Below, in pieces: positions 1 through 14,771 of a DNA stretch of 64,000 nt. Location of the stretch: the NCBI RefSeq assembly GCF_013425525.1, contig NZ_JACCKA010000087.1, positions 49,863 through 113,862 on the forward strand, read 5' to 3'. This DNA is from Luteimonas salinisoli (GTDB lineage Bacteria; Pseudomonadota; Gammaproteobacteria; Xanthomonadales; Xanthomonadaceae). Under the pieces are notes generated by a model that saw only the letters and a list, made by a program, of their open reading frames with translations, had not been told where the DNA came from and ran no database searches. The stretch's first letter is position 1. Each line of letters begins with the position of its first letter. The position numbers and the translations under genes are program-made.

Positions 1-61
1 CCCCGGCTTGCGCCGGGGCAGGGGAAACGGTGGCATCCATGGCGGGTCCCGGGGACACCGG

Positions 62-1255
62 TCAGAACAGCTCGACGGTCCCGGCACCCATGTCCTGCTG
101 GGTCACCGGCTTGTGCGGCGGCGCCTCCCAGGTGCCGCGCATCTCGCGCAGCCGGTGGCCGATGCGCTCCAGTGCCCGGATCATGTCGGCGTCGAAGAAG
201 CCGCCGTTGCGGTGCAGCAGTTCCTGCAGGTCCACGGCCTCGCGGTTGATCGCGTTCAGGCGCTCCAGGTGGGAGTGCACGCCGCCCAGCGCCTGGGTGG
301 CGATGTCCTCGAACTGCAGGGCGCGCACCGCCTCGGCCACGCTGGCGTCGATGTCGCGGCCGCAATCGGAAATCTCGCGCATGCTCTCGCCGAGCGAGCG
401 GTTGATCGCCGCCACCTGGTCGAGCATGGTCGCGGCCTCGGAGCGCGCTTCCCTGGAGCGGTCCATGTCGCGCGAGGCCATGTTGGACACGGTCTCGCGC
501 ACCTTGGCGATGGATTCCTTGGAGCTGTGCGCCAGCTTGCGGATCTGCTCGTTGAACGTGGTCGAGCGCTCGGAGAGGTTGCGCACCTCGTCGGCCACCA
601 CGGCGAAACCGCGGCCGGCCTCGCCGGCGCGCGCCGCCTCGATCGCGGCGTTCAGCGCCAGCAGGTTGGTCTGGTCGGCGATCGACTTGACGTCCTCGAG
701 CAGCGAGAAGATCCCGTCCAGATGGGTGGCCATCTCGTCGATGTGCGCGACGGTGGTGCCGCTCTGGCCGCTGACCTGCTCCAGCGCCTCGACCAGCTGC
801 TCCATGCGCTGGCTGGCGTGCTGGGCGAAGCGGGCGACGTCGGCGCCGCCGCCGCCGTCCTGTTCGCCGGCCTGGTCGATGATCCGCGCCATCGCCACGC
901 TCTGCTGGCGCGACTTGCGGTTCATCGCCTCGAAGCTGCTGCCCAGGCCGCTCACGGCCTGGCGGATCAGCCCGCGGGCGCGCTCGACCTCCTGCCGCGA
1001 GCCCTCGATCTCGGCGCCGACGAACTGGCGCAGGTCGCTCAACAGTTCATCCTGCTCGCGCATCGCCTTGAGGTGTTCGGCGGAAGGGCGGCTCTCGCGC
1101 ACCACGATCCACCAGGCGAACGCCAGCCAGCTGGCGGTCATCGTCACCAGCACCGCCCAGCGCAGCGGCGCCAGGCCGTCGACCGCGAAGGCGGCGGGCA
1201 ACAGCAGCGTCAGCACCAGCGGCGCGGCGAGACGGATCAGGATGCGTGGGTACAT
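62..1255 (-). CDS. Methyl-accepting chemotaxis protein with short N-terminal membrane anchor
   Basis: A chemoreceptor-type signalling protein of 397 residues. Two hydrophobic stretches near the N-terminus (about residues 5-22 and 29-50) are separated by only a few residues, so there is no periplasmic sensor domain and it probably senses an internal signal. The cytoplasmic part is coiled coil with the conserved MCP hairpin around residues 194-215 ([19 protein letters not shown]). After the hairpin comes an [11 protein letters not shown] segment and a C-terminal tail ending in VELF, a form seen in a subset of short MCPs. A frame-open extension of 17 residues exists upstream, but the ATG at 1255 directly precedes the hydrophobic anchor and has a purine-rich GCAGAGAG upstream, so it is preferred. 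No che genes are adjacent, so the partner pathway cannot be read from context. Confidence 0.85.
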   Translation of the reverse strand: MYPRILIRLAAPLVLTLLLPAAFAVDGLAPLRWAVLVTMTASWLAFAWWIVVRESRPSAEHLKAMREQDELLSDLRQFVGAEIEGSRQEVERARGLIRQAVSGLGSSFEAMNRKSRQQSVAMARIIDQAGEQDGGGGADVARFAQHASQRMEQLVEALEQVSGQSGTTVAHIDEMATHLDGIFSLLEDVKSIADQTNLLALNAAIEAARAGEAGRGFAVVADEVRNLSERSTTFNEQIRKLAHSSKESIAKVRETVSNMASRDMDRSREARSEAATMLDQVAAINRSLGESMREISDCGRDIDASVAEAVRALQFEDIATQALGGVHSHLERLNAINREAVDLQELLHRNGGFFDADMIRALERIGHRLREMRGTWEAPPHKPVTQQDMGAGTVELF

Positions 1256-1391
1256 GGGGGGCTCTCTGCAGATTCTTGATCGCAGTATCGGCCCCACCCC
1301 TGCCATCTTTAGGCGCCGGGGACGGCTGTCGCGCGCCTGCGCGGGCTCCTCGCGGGGGGCGTCCGGGGCCTGTGGGCGCGGCGCACCGGGG

Positions 1392-2003
1392 TCAGGCGAG
1401 GCGGCGTTCGATCGCTTCGAGCATGGCGCGCCGCGAGAACAGGAAATCCCACTGGCTGCCGCCGAGCTGACGCCACAGCACCGCCGAACGCATCGCCGCC
1501 AGCAGCAGGGCGCGAATCTCGGCCACCACCCCCGGCTGGCCGAGATAGTGCGGGGCGCCTTGGACCATCACCCGCGGCCGCAGATGACTGATGGTCTCCG
1601 CGTAGAGCACGCCGAGCGCCTCGAGGACCTCGGGATGGTTGCTGCCCTTGACCTGGGCCTGCGGGGCGACCGCGGCGATCCCCCGGCCGACCGCCTCGAC
1701 CATGGCGGCCTCGCGCACGAAGCGGCGCTCCAACCGGACCACTGCCAGCGCCAGGCGCGGCAGGGCCTCGTCCTTGCCCTGGCTGGAAAGATGCTCGCGC
1801 AGTACGCGCAGCCCCGGGCCGAGCCGCGCGACGCCGCCGTAGACGTCCTCGGTGGACTCGGCGTCGATCCGGAACACGCCGTCGAGCACCGCCTGGGTGG
1901 CGTCGCCGGTAGATTGACCGGTCTCGGCGGTGGACCGAACCTGCTGCAGGGACTGCGCCAGCGCCGCCAGCGCCAGCACCCGTTCGTCGAATGGATTGCT
2001 CAT
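1392..2003 (-). CDS. hflD: High frequency lysogenization protein HflD homologue
   Basis: A 203-residue, mostly helical protein. Its size and its position immediately downstream of mnmA match HflD, a peripheral inner-membrane protein known in E. coli for counteracting phage lambda CII. The start codon overlaps the stop codon of mnmA by four bases (ATGA), so the two genes are translationally coupled. No catalytic motif is expected in this family. The assignment rests on length, helical composition, the [19 protein letters not shown]-terminus and the conserved mnmA-hflD pairing of gammaproteobacteria. Confidence 0.85.
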   Translation of the reverse strand: MSNPFDERVLALAALAQSLQQVRSTAETGQSTGDATQAVLDGVFRIDAESTEDVYGGVARLGPGLRVLREHLSSQGKDEALPRLALAVVRLERRFVREAAMVEAVGRGIAAVAPQAQVKGSNHPEVLEALGVLYAETISHLRPRVMVQGAPHYLGQPGVVAEIRALLLAAMRSAVLWRQLGGSQWDFLFSRRAMLEAIERRLA

Positions 2004-3124
2004 CCCGGCAGTCTACCTGTTGGCCCGTTCCCGCCGACGGCGGGGGCGTCGGTCCAGTCGATCACCGCGCCGCCGAGACAGACCTCGCCGTCGTAGAGCA
2101 CCAGCGACTGGCCGGGGGTCACCGCGCGCTGCGGCCTGGCAAATCGCGCCTCGAGCCGGCCGTCGCCGTCCACCACGACCGCGCAGGGCTCGGCGGCCTG
2201 GCGATAGCGGCTCTGCGCCGCGCATTCGAAGCGCGCCGCCGGCGCTGCGCCGGCGACCCAGTGGGCCGGCGCGGTGCGGGTCCGCGTCGACATCAGCCAG
2301 GCGCTGTCGTGGTCCTGATCGACGAACAGCACGTTGCCCGCCACGTCCTTGCCGACCACGTACCAGGGCGCCTGGGCGAACCCGCGTACCCCGCCCAGCC
2401 CCAGGCCCTCGCGCTGGCCGAGGGTGAAATGGAACACCCCGGAGTGCTCGCCGATCGTGCGGCCATCCGCGGTCCGGATCTCGCCGGGGCGGGCCGGCAG
2501 GTAGCGGCCGAGGAATTCGCGGAAGTCGCGTTCGCCGATGAAGCAGATCCCGGTGGAATCCTTCTTCGCCGCCGTCGGCAGGCCGGCGCCGCGCGCGAGA
2601 TCGCGCACCTGCCGCTTGTCCAGCCCGCCGAGCGGGAACACGGTCGCCGCCAGCTGCGCCTGGCCGAGCTGGTGCAGGAAATAGCTCTGGTCCTTGCCGG
2701 CGTCGCTGGCACGCAGCAGGCGCCAGCGGCCGCCGGAACGGTCGATGCGCGCGTAGTGTCCGGTGGCGATGCGCTCGGCGCCCAGGTCGCGCGCCGCCTC
2801 GAGGAAGTGCGCGAACTTGATCTCGCGGTTGCACAGCACGTCCGGATTGGGGGTGCGGCCGGCGGCGTACTCGGCGATGAAGTGTTCGAACACCCCGCGC
2901 CAGTACTCGGCGGAGAAATCCCGGAAGTGGATCGGGATGCCGAGCCGGCCGCAGACCGCCACGGCGTCGCGGCGGTCCTCGTCGGCACGGCAGTCGCCGC
3001 TGCCGTCGTCGGCCCAGTTCTGCATGAACAGGCCGGCGACCGATTCGCCGGCGTCGCGCAGCAACAGGGCGGTCACCGACGAGTCGACGCCGCCGGACAT
3101 GCCCACGATGGTGCGTGCGTTCAT
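2000..3124 (-). CDS. mnmA: tRNA-specific 2-thiouridylase MnmA
   Basis: This enzyme transfers sulfur to U34 of tRNA-Lys, -Glu and -Gln to give 2-thiouridine, using ATP to adenylate the base. The 374-residue protein has the PP-loop ATP-binding motif GMSGGVDSS at residues 8-16. The catalytic cysteine lies in [12 protein letters not shown] (Cys98) and the second, persulfide-forming cysteine in [12 protein letters not shown] (Cys194), so both key residues are present. Length is normal for the family. It is first in a coupled pair with hflD and lies about 110 bases downstream of a Nudix gene on the same strand, which may share its promoter. Confidence 0.97.
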   Translation of the reverse strand: MNARTIVGMSGGVDSSVTALLLRDAGESVAGLFMQNWADDGSGDCRADEDRRDAVAVCGRLGIPIHFRDFSAEYWRGVFEHFIAEYAAGRTPNPDVLCNREIKFAHFLEAARDLGAERIATGHYARIDRSGGRWRLLRASDAGKDQSYFLHQLGQAQLAATVFPLGGLDKRQVRDLARGAGLPTAAKKDSTGICFIGERDFREFLGRYLPARPGEIRTADGRTIGEHSGVFHFTLGQREGLGLGGVRGFAQAPWYVVGKDVAGNVLFVDQDHDSAWLMSTRTRTAPAHWVAGAAPAARFECAAQSRYRQAAEPCAVVVDGDGRLEARFARPQRAVTPGQSLVLYDGEVCLGGAVIDWTDAPAVGGNGPTGRLPG

Positions 3125-3236
3125 GGGGCGGCCGGCAGCAGGGTGGGCGCCATGCGGCCGGCGGGACCGCCGCTCCGCGCGAACGCGCTTGCCCCGCTTG
3201 CACGAGAGGAGGGCAGCGGGAACGCGCGCGCGGCCC

Positions 3237-3719
3237 TCACGCCAGCTGCTGCAGCAGCGCGAGCGGGTGGCGTTGTCCGGCGAGAAAGTCGGCGACCGCC
3301 CGCCACACCAGCGGACTGCGATGGCGGGCCTGGGCCTGCTGCAGTTCCTCCGGGGTCATCCAGAGCGCCTGCACGATCCCGGCATCGAGCGCGCGCTGCG
3401 GGTCGTGGGACAGCGGCTCGGCGGCGAAGGCGAAGCGCAGGAAGTGGCGGCCGCCGCCGCCACCGTCGGACGCCGCCGGCGCGCGCCACTGGTAGGCGCC
3501 GATGAAGGCGGTCAGGCGGACTTCCCAGGCGGTCTCCTCGCGGGTCTCGCGCAGGGCCGCATGCAGCAGGCTCTCGTCCGGCTCCAGGTGCCCGGCCGGC
3601 TGGTTGAGCACCAGTGCGCCGCCGACGCGCTCCTCGACGCACAGCAGGCGGCCGTCGCGCACCACCACCGTCGCCACCGTCACGTCGGGCTGCCAGAAAC
3701 GGCCTTCGCGGTAGCTCAT
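3237..3719 (-). CDS. Nudix hydrolase, NudJ-like phosphatase
   Basis: A 160-residue Nudix-fold protein. The Nudix box is readable at about residues 42-66 ([20 protein letters not shown]), with the REXXEE metal-binding core intact. Position upstream of mnmA-hflD matches NudJ, which in E. coli hydrolyses nucleoside tri/diphosphates and hydroxymethylpyrimidine pyrophosphate. The substrate cannot be decided from sequence alone. The gene is divergent from clpS, and the 168 bases between the two starts carry a clear -10 element for clpS. Confidence 0.85.
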   Translation of the reverse strand: MSYREGRFWQPDVTVATVVVRDGRLLCVEERVGGALVLNQPAGHLEPDESLLHAALRETREETAWEVRLTAFIGAYQWRAPAASDGGGGGRHFLRFAFAAEPLSHDPQRALDAGIVQALWMTPEELQQAQARHRSPLVWRAVADFLAGQRHPLALLQQLA

Positions 3720-3875
3720 GGTTCAGGGTGCGCCGCGGTCGGCGGCCGGCGGTGCGGCGCAGGGGCGCGCGGGGAGGGGGGCGAGGGCTGCGGCATGGCC
3801 GGTTCCGGGGGATGCAGCGTTCTATTCTGGGACCGCCGGCCGCCGTCCGTCCACGAATCCGATGCACCCGCTCCG

Positions 3876-3881
3876 TATAAT
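3876..3881 (+). promoter_or_regulatory. Consensus -10 element just upstream of clpS
   Basis: A perfect TATAAT lies six bases before the clpS ATG. A sigma70 start site would fall on or within a base or two of the start codon, implying a leaderless clpS mRNA. No good -35 hexamer is seen at 16-18 bases upstream. Confidence 0.6.
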
Positions 3882-3887
3882 CGCGCC

Positions 3888-4208
3888 ATGGCCCGAAAGA
3901 ACGAAAACGAACGCGACCACGGCGTTGCCGTCGAGACCGGCAAGCCGGAGGTGGCGCGCCCTCCGCTGTACACCGTGGTCCTGCTCAACGACGACTACAC
4001 GCCGATGGACTTCGTGGTGGATGTGCTGGTGCGCTTTTTCGCCCTGGACATCGAGCGGGCCACCCAGGTGATGCTCCACGTCCACACCCGGGGCAGGGGG
4101 GTTTGCGGGATCTTCAGCCGCGAGGTCGCCGAGTCCAAGGTGGCCCAGGTGAACGAATATGCAAGACTCAACCAGCATCCCTTGCTCTGCACGATGGAAA
4201 AGGCCTAG
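3888..4208 (+). CDS. clpS: ATP-dependent Clp protease adaptor ClpS
   Basis: A 106-residue adaptor that binds N-degron substrates and delivers them to ClpA. The conserved core runs from [20 protein letters not shown] through [22 protein letters not shown] to the C-terminal LLCTMEK. The LNDDYTPM segment and the following helix form the N-degron pocket in the family. The N-terminal 25 residues are charged and disordered-looking, as usual. The gene is followed after 81 bases by clpA, its partner, on the same strand. The Shine-Dalgarno region is poor and a TATAAT sits immediately upstream, which argues for leaderless translation. Confidence 0.96.
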   Translation: MARKNENERDHGVAVETGKPEVARPPLYTVVLLNDDYTPMDFVVDVLVRFFALDIERATQVMLHVHTRGRGVCGIFSREVAESKVAQVNEYARLNQHPLLCTMEKA

Positions 4209-4289
4209 AAAGGCGGGCAGGGGCAGCCATGGAAACCGGGCATTCCGGCCCCACCTAGGGCCGTAGGCATACCAGGAGGCATCCGCCCC

Positions 4290-6572
<2,283 letters not shown>

Positions 6573-6618
6573 CGGCCCGCAGGGCCGCCGGGAATCGAGA
6601 ATCGGACCCCCGAAAACC

Positions 6619-6649
6619 AAGATCCCGGGCTGTGCCCGGGATCTTTTTT
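6619..6649 (+). terminator. Rho-independent terminator after clpA
   Basis: A 12-bp perfect stem (AAGATCCCGGGC, loop TGT, complementary arm) runs straight into a run of six T at 6644-6649. It should end clpS-clpA transcription. Transcripts of infA from the other strand end about 90 bases away. Confidence 0.92.
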
Positions 6650-6711
6650 GCATGCGGGAATCCGGAAGGTCGCGGTCCCGGGGCAGGGCGCCGTGTCGAA
6701 CCGGCTTCTCC

Positions 6712-6732
6712 CATTCCCGATTCCCCATTCCC
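6712..6732. repeat. Three tandem heptamers of the ATTCCC type
   Basis: CATTCCC, GATTCCC and CATTCCC follow one another without a gap just after the infA stop codon (on its strand). Related pieces (GGGAATCGAGAATCGG) occur at about 6589. Heptad arrays of this kind are common between genes in Xanthomonadaceae; no function is known to me. Confidence 0.7.
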
Positions 6733-6736
6733 GGCC

Positions 6737-6955
6737 TTATTTCATCCGGTAAGTGATGCGCCCCTTGGTCAGATCGTAGGGGGTCATTTCCACCTTGACC
6801 CGGTCGCCGGTGAGGATGCGGATGTAGTGCTTGCGCATCCTGCCGGAGATATGGGCGATGATCTCGTGGCCGTTCTCCAGCTTCACCCGGAACATCGTGT
6901 TCGGGAGTGTCTCGGAAACGGTGCCTTCGAATTCTATGACGTCGTCTTTCGCCAT
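6737..6955 (-). CDS. infA: Translation initiation factor IF-1
   Basis: A 72-residue S1-like OB-fold protein ([19 protein letters not shown] at the start, GRITYRMK at the end) that occupies the ribosomal A site during initiation. The length is exactly that of IF-1. AGGA lies 5-8 bases upstream of the ATG. It stands downstream of aat on the same strand, a conserved neighbourhood, but has its own promoter in the 92-base gap. Confidence 0.98.
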   Translation of the reverse strand: MAKDDVIEFEGTVSETLPNTMFRVKLENGHEIIAHISGRMRKHYIRILTGDRVKVEMTPYDLTKGRITYRMK

Positions 6956-7010
6956 GCGTCCTGATCGGTTGGGGAGGGGGAAAGATTTCCGCCCCCGGAA
7001 AAAGCGCGTC

Positions 7011-7039
7011 ATTCTGCCACGCGCGCCCGCGATACGCAA
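7011..7039 (-). promoter_or_regulatory. Sigma70-type promoter for infA
   Basis: On the minus strand, TTGCGT (7034-7039) and CAGAAT (7011-7016) are separated by 17 bases. This gives a leader of about 50 bases before infA. The -35 sequence closely resembles the TTGCGC seen before the tRNA-Ala gene of this window. Confidence 0.6.
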
Positions 7040-7047
7040 AAGTTCCG

Positions 7048-7806
7048 TTAAGCAGGGCGGCGCGCGGCGGCCGATGCCGCCAGGTCGGCCGCGGCCAGGG
7101 TACCGAACGCGGCGGTCCAGTTCTCCGCGCGCCCGGGCAGGGCGGTCAGCTCCGCCACCGCGGCGAGGAATTCGGGCCGCGGACAGTGCCGCGCGCCGAG
7201 CCGCAGCAGGTGCGGGTTCTCGACCTGCGCATCGATCAGCGGCCAGCCCCAGTCGCGCATGCGCGCGGCGAGCCCCGCCAGCGCGGCCCGGGAGCCGCCC
7301 GACACGGCGCTGAACATGCTCTCGCCGAAGAACATGCGCCCCACCGCCACGCCGTAGATGCCGCCGACCAGATCCTCGCCGTCGAATACCTCGACGCTGT
7401 GGGCATGCCCGAGCCGGTGCAGCGCCCGGTACGCGGCCTGCATCGCCGGGGTGATCCAGGTGCCGTGTTGCCCGGCACGCGGCGCATCGGCGCAGGCCCG
7501 GATCACCCGGTCGAAGGCGGTGTCGGCGCGCAGCGCCCAGCCGCTGCCGCGCAGGGCGCGGCGGAACCGCCTGGACAGCCGGACCGTTCCGGTATCGAAC
7601 ACCATGCGCGGATCCGGCGACCACCACAGAATCGGCTGCCCCTGCGAATACCAGGGGAAGATGCCGCGGCGGTAGGCGTTGAGCAGGCGGGTCGGCGAGA
7701 GGTCGCCGCCGATCGCGAGCAGCCCGTCGGGCTCGCGCAGCGCCGCCTCCACCGGCGGGAACGCCGCCTCGGGATCGGCGGGCAACAGGGTCGGGAGGGT
7801 GCGCAT
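7048..7806 (-). CDS. aat: Leucyl/phenylalanyl-tRNA-protein transferase
   Basis: Transfers Leu or Phe from tRNA to N-terminal Arg or Lys of proteins, creating N-degrons for ClpS-ClpAP, whose genes are also in this window. The 252-residue protein shows the family signatures [29 protein letters not shown] and [11 protein letters not shown] near the N-terminus, and [19 protein letters not shown] in the centre. The start at 7806 gives the usual short N-terminus before these motifs. No clear Shine-Dalgarno is visible. It lies 70 bases downstream of a GNAT-type gene on the same strand. Confidence 0.96.
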   Translation of the reverse strand: MRTLPTLLPADPEAAFPPVEAALREPDGLLAIGGDLSPTRLLNAYRRGIFPWYSQGQPILWWSPDPRMVFDTGTVRLSRRFRRALRGSGWALRADTAFDRVIRACADAPRAGQHGTWITPAMQAAYRALHRLGHAHSVEVFDGEDLVGGIYGVAVGRMFFGESMFSAVSGGSRAALAGLAARMRDWGWPLIDAQVENPHLLRLGARHCPRPEFLAAVAELTALPGRAENWTAAFGTLAAADLAASAAARRPA

Positions 7807-7876
7807 CGCTGGTGTCGAGGGGCGGCGGTCGCGGGCGGTCTGCGGCAAGCATGCCCCATCGCGCTGCGCGCCGGCG

Positions 7877-9028
7877 CTACGGATTCGGCTCGACGATTCC
7901 GGGCTCCCCGTCCCTGAACGGCCCATGGCCGTCGAGCATCGCCTTGTAGGCACGTACGGATTCCGTCTCCTCGGCGCACCAGCGCCGCAGCGCGCCGGAG
8001 AAGGCGGGGTCGGCGATCCAGTGCCGGCTGCGGACGAAGGTCGGCAGGAAGCCGCGGGCGAGCTTGTGCTCGCCTTGCGCGCCCGGCTCGAAGCAGCGCA
8101 GTCCGTGGCGCAGGCAGTACTCGATGCCCTGGTAGTAGCAGGTCTCGAAATGCAGCCCGGGAATGCCGCGCACCGCGCCCCAGTAGCGGCCGTAGAGGGT
8201 GTCGCCACCGCGCAGGCACAGCGCTCCGGCGACGGGACCGCCGTCGAGATCGGCCAGCACCAGCACCAGGGCGCGCGGCATCGCCACCGCCAGGTGGTGC
8301 AGGAAATCGAGCGTCAGCGCCGGGGAGTTGCCGTATTCGGCGAAGGTCTGCAGGTAGAAGCCGTGGACCGCGACGAGATCGTCGATGCTCGCCTCGTCGC
8401 CGTGCAACACCCGGAATCGCACCCCGGCACGCGCGACCTTCGCGCGCTCCTGGCGGATGTTCTTGCGCCGCTTGTGGGTCATCGCTGCGAGGAAGTCGTC
8501 GAAGTCGCGCCAGCCCGGCGCGCTGCGCCAGTGGTACTGCACGTCGATCCGCGCCAGCCAGTCGTCGCCGAACGCGGCGTCCTCGGCGGCGGTGTGGAAG
8601 TTGACGTGGGCGGAGGACAGCCCGGCATCGCCGGCGCTCCCGACGATCGCCTCCAGCAGCGCCCGCCGCGAGGCCGCGTCGCGGGCCAGCAGGCGCGGTC
8701 CGGTGACCGGGGAGTAGGGCACCGCGCAGAGCCATTTCGGGAAGTACTCGCGACCGTGGCGCGCGTACGCATGGGCCCAGGCGTGATCGAACACGAATTC
8801 GCCGTGGGAGTTGTCCTTCAGGTAGCCGGGCGCGGCCGCCACCAGTGCGTCTGCTTCCCAGAGGGCCGGGTGGCGGGGCGTCCAGCCCCAGGCCGGGCGC
8901 AGGCACCCGTGGCGCTCCAAGCCCGACAGGAAGGCATGGGACAGGAAGGGATTGCGGCCATCGTGCAGCCCGTCCCAGGCGGCGACGGGGATCTCCTCGA
9001 GCGAGTCATGCAGGCGCAGCGTGGGCAT
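7877..9028 (-). CDS. GNAT/FemAB-like N-acyltransferase, DUF482 family
   Basis: A 383-residue protein of the peptidogalycan/FemAB-like acyltransferase family (DUF482). Family-type segments include WDGLHDGRNPFLSHAFLSGLE near the start, the centre HKRRKNIRQERAKV and a C-terminal stretch with GLHFETCYYQGIEYCLRHG. The true acceptor of this widespread family is unknown to me. An open extension upstream begins at a GTG (9058), but the ATG at 9028 begins the conserved part. The gene is in tandem with aat. A 197-base region containing REP palindromes separates it from trxB. Confidence 0.75.
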   Translation of the reverse strand: MPTLRLHDSLEEIPVAAWDGLHDGRNPFLSHAFLSGLERHGCLRPAWGWTPRHPALWEADALVAAAPGYLKDNSHGEFVFDHAWAHAYARHGREYFPKWLCAVPYSPVTGPRLLARDAASRRALLEAIVGSAGDAGLSSAHVNFHTAAEDAAFGDDWLARIDVQYHWRSAPGWRDFDDFLAAMTHKRRKNIRQERAKVARAGVRFRVLHGDEASIDDLVAVHGFYLQTFAEYGNSPALTLDFLHHLAVAMPRALVLVLADLDGGPVAGALCLRGGDTLYGRYWGAVRGIPGLHFETCYYQGIEYCLRHGLRCFEPGAQGEHKLARGFLPTFVRSRHWIADPAFSGALRRWCAEETESVRAYKAMLDGHGPFRDGEPGIVEPNP

Positions 9029-9131
9029 CGGGGAGCAGCCGGTAGTCGGGGAGAACACGGCCGCTTATCGCACTCGGCCGTCCGCGCTCGCAGAGCCGAG
9101 CCCCTCGGCTGCGCCGGTTCCCGAGCCCCTC

Positions 9132-9198
9132 GTAGAGCCGAGCTTGCTCGGCTGCGCTGGCTCCGGAGCCAGGAGTAGCGGAGCAAGCTCCGCTCTAC
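9132..9198. repeat. Composite REP (BIME-like) element, GTAG type
   Basis: Two inverted palindromes face each other: GTAGAGCCGAGC with its complementary arm at 9132-9155, and the opposite orientation ending CTCTAC at 9175-9198. The palindrome GGCTCCGGAGCC lies between them. A degenerate further copy (GAGCCGAGCCCCTCGGCT) lies at about 9093-9110. The GTAG foot and stem match the SMAG/REP class mobilised by RAYT transposases in Stenotrophomonas relatives. It may also stabilise or end the trxB mRNA region. Confidence 0.85.
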
Positions 9199-9225
9199 GG
9201 GGGGGCGGATCGCTTGCCGGCGCGG

Positions 9226-11479
<2,254 letters not shown>

Positions 11480-11505
11480 ACGCGCCGATCATGGCTTCGC
11501 CGCCC

Positions 11506-11572
11506 GTAGAGCGGAGCTTGCTCCGCTACGTGGGCTCCGGAGCCGAGAGCAGCGGAGCAAGCTCCGCTCTAC
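11506..11572. repeat. Composite REP (BIME-like) element, second copy
   Basis: The same architecture as the element at 9132-9198: GTAGAGCGGAGC with its complementary arm at 11506-11529, the palindrome GGCTCCGGAGCC at 11533-11544, then the inverted copy at 11549-11572. It lies 27 bases after ald, so the trxB-ald pair is bracketed by two near-identical elements. Confidence 0.88.
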
Positions 11573-11651
11573 GGGGTGAGGTGGTCGCGGGGATGGGGAA
11601 GATCGCTTAAGATCAATCATCTAGGCTGAAGTCCTAAGGTAAAAACGCACG

Positions 11652-14003
11652 GTGGCACGACCGCTCCAGGAACGCAGCAAGCGACAGCGCGGCACGGCGA
11701 AGCAGGCGGCGGCCCCGAACCCGCGCCGGCAGCGGCTGTGGCGCGACATCGCGCTGATCCTGATCGCGCCGCTGCTGCTGTACCTGCTGGCGAGCCTGGT
11801 CACCTTCTCGCCGGACGATCCGGGCTGGTCGCGCTCGGGCAGCGTGACCGCGCCGCTCAACAACGTCGGCGGCCCGGTCGGCGCCTGGCTGGCCGACGTG
11901 CTGCTGCATCTGTGCGGCTACGTCGCCTATCTGTTGCCGGTGATGCTGGGCGCGATCGCCTGGATCGCGCTGTTCGGCATGGACCAGGACGGCGACGGCA
12001 GGGCGGACCTCGGCCCGGCGCTGCGCCTGGTCGGCATCGTCGGCTTCCTGGTCTCGGCCACGGGCCTGCTGGCGCTGCGCGTGCCCAACGCCGTCGACCT
12101 GTCGGCGGGCGGCGGCGGCATCCTCGGGCGCCTGGTCGGCAATTCGCTCTACGGCGGCTTCGGCCCGGTGGGGGGCAACCTGTTCCTGCTGGCGCTGCTG
12201 CTGGTCTCGATCACCCTGGCCACCGGGCTGTCGTGGCTGGCGGTGATGGATCGCATCGGCCAGGCGGTCCTGCGGTTGCCGGCGCTGCTGCGCCGCGGCA
12301 GCAAGCAGGCCGGCGATTGGAAGCGCGCCCGCGACTGGCGCGAGGAGCGCGAGGAGACCCGCAAGGTCGACACCGAACAGCGCTCCAAGCGCGCGCCGGT
12401 GCGGATCGAGCCGCCGGCGCCGGCGCAGGTGGAGAAGAGCGACCGCGCGCGCCGCGAGCAGCAGATCCCGCTGTTCCACGTCGGCGACGGCTCGGGGATT
12501 CCGCCGCTGGCGCTGCTCGACGACCCGAAACCGCAGCCCAAGGGCTACGACGAGCAGACCCTGGAGACGCTGTCGCGGCAGATCGAGTTCAAGCTCAAGG
12601 ACTTCCGCATCGAGGCGCAGGTGGTCGGCGCCTACCCGGGACCGGTGATCACCCGCTTCGAGATCGAGCCCGCGCCCGGCATCAAGGTCAGCCAGATCAG
12701 CTCGCTGGACAAGGACATCGCCCGCGGCCTGTCGGTGAAGTCGGTGCGCGTGGTCGACGTGATCCCGGGCAAGTCGGTGGTCGGCCTGGAAACGCCCAAC
12801 ACCAAGCGCGAGATGATCTATCTCAGCGAGCTGCTGCGCTCGAAGGAATACGACAAGTCCGGCAGCCCTCTGACCCTGGCGCTGGGCAAGGACATCGCCG
12901 GCCGGCCGACGGTGGCCGACCTGGCGCGCATGCCGCATCTGCTGGTGGCCGGCACCACCGGCTCGGGCAAGTCGGTGGCGGTCAACGCCATGGTGCTCAG
13001 CCTGCTGTACAAGGCCTCCGCCAAGGACGTGCGGATGCTGATGATCGACCCGAAGATGCTGGAGCTGTCCGTCTACCAGGGCATCCCGCACCTGCTGGCG
13101 CCGGTGGTCACCGACATGAAGGAGGCCGCCAACGGCCTGCGCTGGTGCGTGGCGGAGATGGAGCGCCGCTACAAGCTGATGAGCGCGGTGGGCGTGCGCA
13201 ACCTGGCCGGCTTCAACAAGAAGGTCAAGGACGCCCAGGACAGCGGCCAGCCGCTGCTCGACCCGCTGTTCCGGCCCGAGCCGGACAGCGCCGAGGTGGC
13301 GCAGCCGCTGGAGACGCTGCCCTTCATCGTCGTGTTCATCGACGAGTTCGCCGACATGATGATGATCGTCGGCAAGAAAGTGGAGGAGCTGATCGCGCGG
13401 CTGGCGCAGAAGGCGCGCGCTGCGGGCATCCACCTGATCCTGGCGACGCAGCGGCCGTCGGTCGACGTGATCACCGGCCTGATCAAGGCCAATATCCCGA
13501 CCCGCATCGCCTTCCAGGTCAGCTCCAAGATCGACTCGCGCACGATTCTCGACCAGTCCGGCGCCGAGACCCTGCTCGGCCACGGCGACATGCTTTACCT
13601 GCCGCCCGGCACCGCGCTGCCCGAGCGCGTGCACGGCGCCTTCGTCTCCGACGAGGAGGTGCACCGCGTGGTCGACCACCTCAAGCAGAGCGGCGGCGGC
13701 CCCGACTACATCGAGGGCGTGCTCGAGGAGATGCAGAGCATGGGCGACGGCGTCGTGGTCGGCCCGACCGGCCTGCCGGAGAGCGGCGGCGGGGCGGGGG
13801 ACGAGTCCGATCCGTTGTACGACGACGCCGTGCGGGTGGTCACCGAGACGCGTCGCGCCTCGATCTCGGGGGTGCAGCGGCGGCTCAAGATCGGCTACAA
13901 CCGTGCCGCGCGCCTGGTCGAGGCGATGGAGGCCGCGGGCGTGGTCAGTCCACCCGAGCACAACGGCGACCGCAGCGTGCTGGCGCCGCCGCCCCCGAAG
14001 TGA
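11652..14003 (+). CDS. ftsK: DNA translocase FtsK
   Basis: Septal DNA pump that resolves chromosome dimers with XerCD at dif. The 783-residue protein has four to five N-terminal membrane segments (up to about residue 200), a short charged linker, and the alpha-beta motor with Walker [10 protein letters not shown] at about 434 and Walker [16 protein letters not shown]-terminal gamma winged-helix follows ([21 protein letters not shown] onward). The linker is short compared with E. coli, as in xanthomonads. Translation starts at GTG 11652; TAAGGT 12 bases upstream is the only Shine-Dalgarno candidate. lolA follows after 94 bases. Confidence 0.96.
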   Translation: MARPLQERSKRQRGTAKQAAAPNPRRQRLWRDIALILIAPLLLYLLASLVTFSPDDPGWSRSGSVTAPLNNVGGPVGAWLADVLLHLCGYVAYLLPVMLGAIAWIALFGMDQDGDGRADLGPALRLVGIVGFLVSATGLLALRVPNAVDLSAGGGGILGRLVGNSLYGGFGPVGGNLFLLALLLVSITLATGLSWLAVMDRIGQAVLRLPALLRRGSKQAGDWKRARDWREEREETRKVDTEQRSKRAPVRIEPPAPAQVEKSDRARREQQIPLFHVGDGSGIPPLALLDDPKPQPKGYDEQTLETLSRQIEFKLKDFRIEAQVVGAYPGPVITRFEIEPAPGIKVSQISSLDKDIARGLSVKSVRVVDVIPGKSVVGLETPNTKREMIYLSELLRSKEYDKSGSPLTLALGKDIAGRPTVADLARMPHLLVAGTTGSGKSVAVNAMVLSLLYKASAKDVRMLMIDPKMLELSVYQGIPHLLAPVVTDMKEAANGLRWCVAEMERRYKLMSAVGVRNLAGFNKKVKDAQDSGQPLLDPLFRPEPDSAEVAQPLETLPFIVVFIDEFADMMMIVGKKVEELIARLAQKARAAGIHLILATQRPSVDVITGLIKANIPTRIAFQVSSKIDSRTILDQSGAETLLGHGDMLYLPPGTALPERVHGAFVSDEEVHRVVDHLKQSGGGPDYIEGVLEEMQSMGDGVVVGPTGLPESGGGAGDESDPLYDDAVRVVTETRRASISGVQRRLKIGYNRAARLVEAMEAAGVVSPPEHNGDRSVLAPPPPK

Positions 14004-14097
14004 CCGCCCGCCGCGATTCCGTAGGGGCGCCGTCGATGAGGCGCCGTTCAGCACTGCCTTCGCACACTCGCCGCATCAGAACCGCCGGAGTTCCCCG

Positions 14098-14724
14098 ATG
14101 ATCCGCATCTCCCGCATCCTCGTCGTGCTCGCCGCGACGTGCTTCGCCGGCAGCGCCTTCGCCGGCGCCCGCGAAGCGCTCGCCAGCTTCACCAGCAACC
14201 TCGAGGGCCTGGACGGCCGATTCTCGCAGCAGGTCTACGACGGCCGCGGCCGGGTCAAGGAAAGTTCCAGCGGCCGGGTCGCGCTGTCGGCGCCGCGGCT
14301 GTTCCGCTGGGAGTACGTCGAACCCTACCCGCAACTGATCGTCGCCGATGGCCGGCGGGTATGGGTCTACGATCCCGATCTGGAACAGGTGACGGTACAG
14401 CCGCAGAGCGCCGAGGAGCAGAACAGCCCGCTCGCAGCGCTGATCGAGCCCGGTCGGCTGGATCGCGACTACCGGGTGGAGGAGTCCGGAACCGCCGACG
14501 GCCTGGAATGGTTGGCCGTGGCGCCGAAGGGCGATGCCGAAGCCGGCTTCCAATCCGCGCGCCTGGGCTTCGACGCCACCGGCCTGGCACGGATGGAGGT
14601 GGTGGACGCGCTCGGCCAGCGCACCGCCATCGCCTTCAGCGGCTGGAAGAAGAACCCCGACTTCGCCCAAGGCACCTTCACCTATACCCCGCCCGAAGGC
14701 GTAGACGTGGTCGGCGACATCTGA
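14098..14724 (+). CDS. lolA: Outer-membrane lipoprotein carrier protein LolA
   Basis: Periplasmic chaperone that carries lipoproteins from LolCDE to LolB. The 208-residue protein has a signal peptide ending at about residue 22 (FAGSAFA). Family features follow: LDGRFSQQVYDGRG, LSAPRLFRWEYVEPYPQLIVADG and the C-terminal NPDFAQGTFTYTPPEGVDVVGD. A GGAG lies nine bases before the ATG. The ftsK-lolA-rarA order is a conserved gammaproteobacterial cluster. Confidence 0.96.
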   Translation: MIRISRILVVLAATCFAGSAFAGAREALASFTSNLEGLDGRFSQQVYDGRGRVKESSSGRVALSAPRLFRWEYVEPYPQLIVADGRRVWVYDPDLEQVTVQPQSAEEQNSPLAALIEPGRLDRDYRVEESGTADGLEWLAVAPKGDAEAGFQSARLGFDATGLARMEVVDALGQRTAIAFSGWKKNPDFAQGTFTYTPPEGVDVVGDI

Positions 14725-14759
14725 GGGAGCCACGCGCGGCCGTCGATGAGCGCCGGCGC

Positions 14760-14765
14760 TAGAAT
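14760..14765 (+). promoter_or_regulatory. -10-like element immediately upstream of rarA
   Basis: TAGAAT lies six bases before the GTG start of rarA, with no Shine-Dalgarno between. As with clpS, initiation there would yield a leaderless mRNA. No -35 match is visible. Confidence 0.4.
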
Positions 14766-14771
14766 GCGGCG

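Noticed and set aside
1-18. CCCCGGC-TTGC-GCCGGGG hairpin as a terminator for the first chemoreceptor gene
   Set aside because: A clear stem, but no T-run on the minus strand and it lies at the window edge, so termination cannot be supported.
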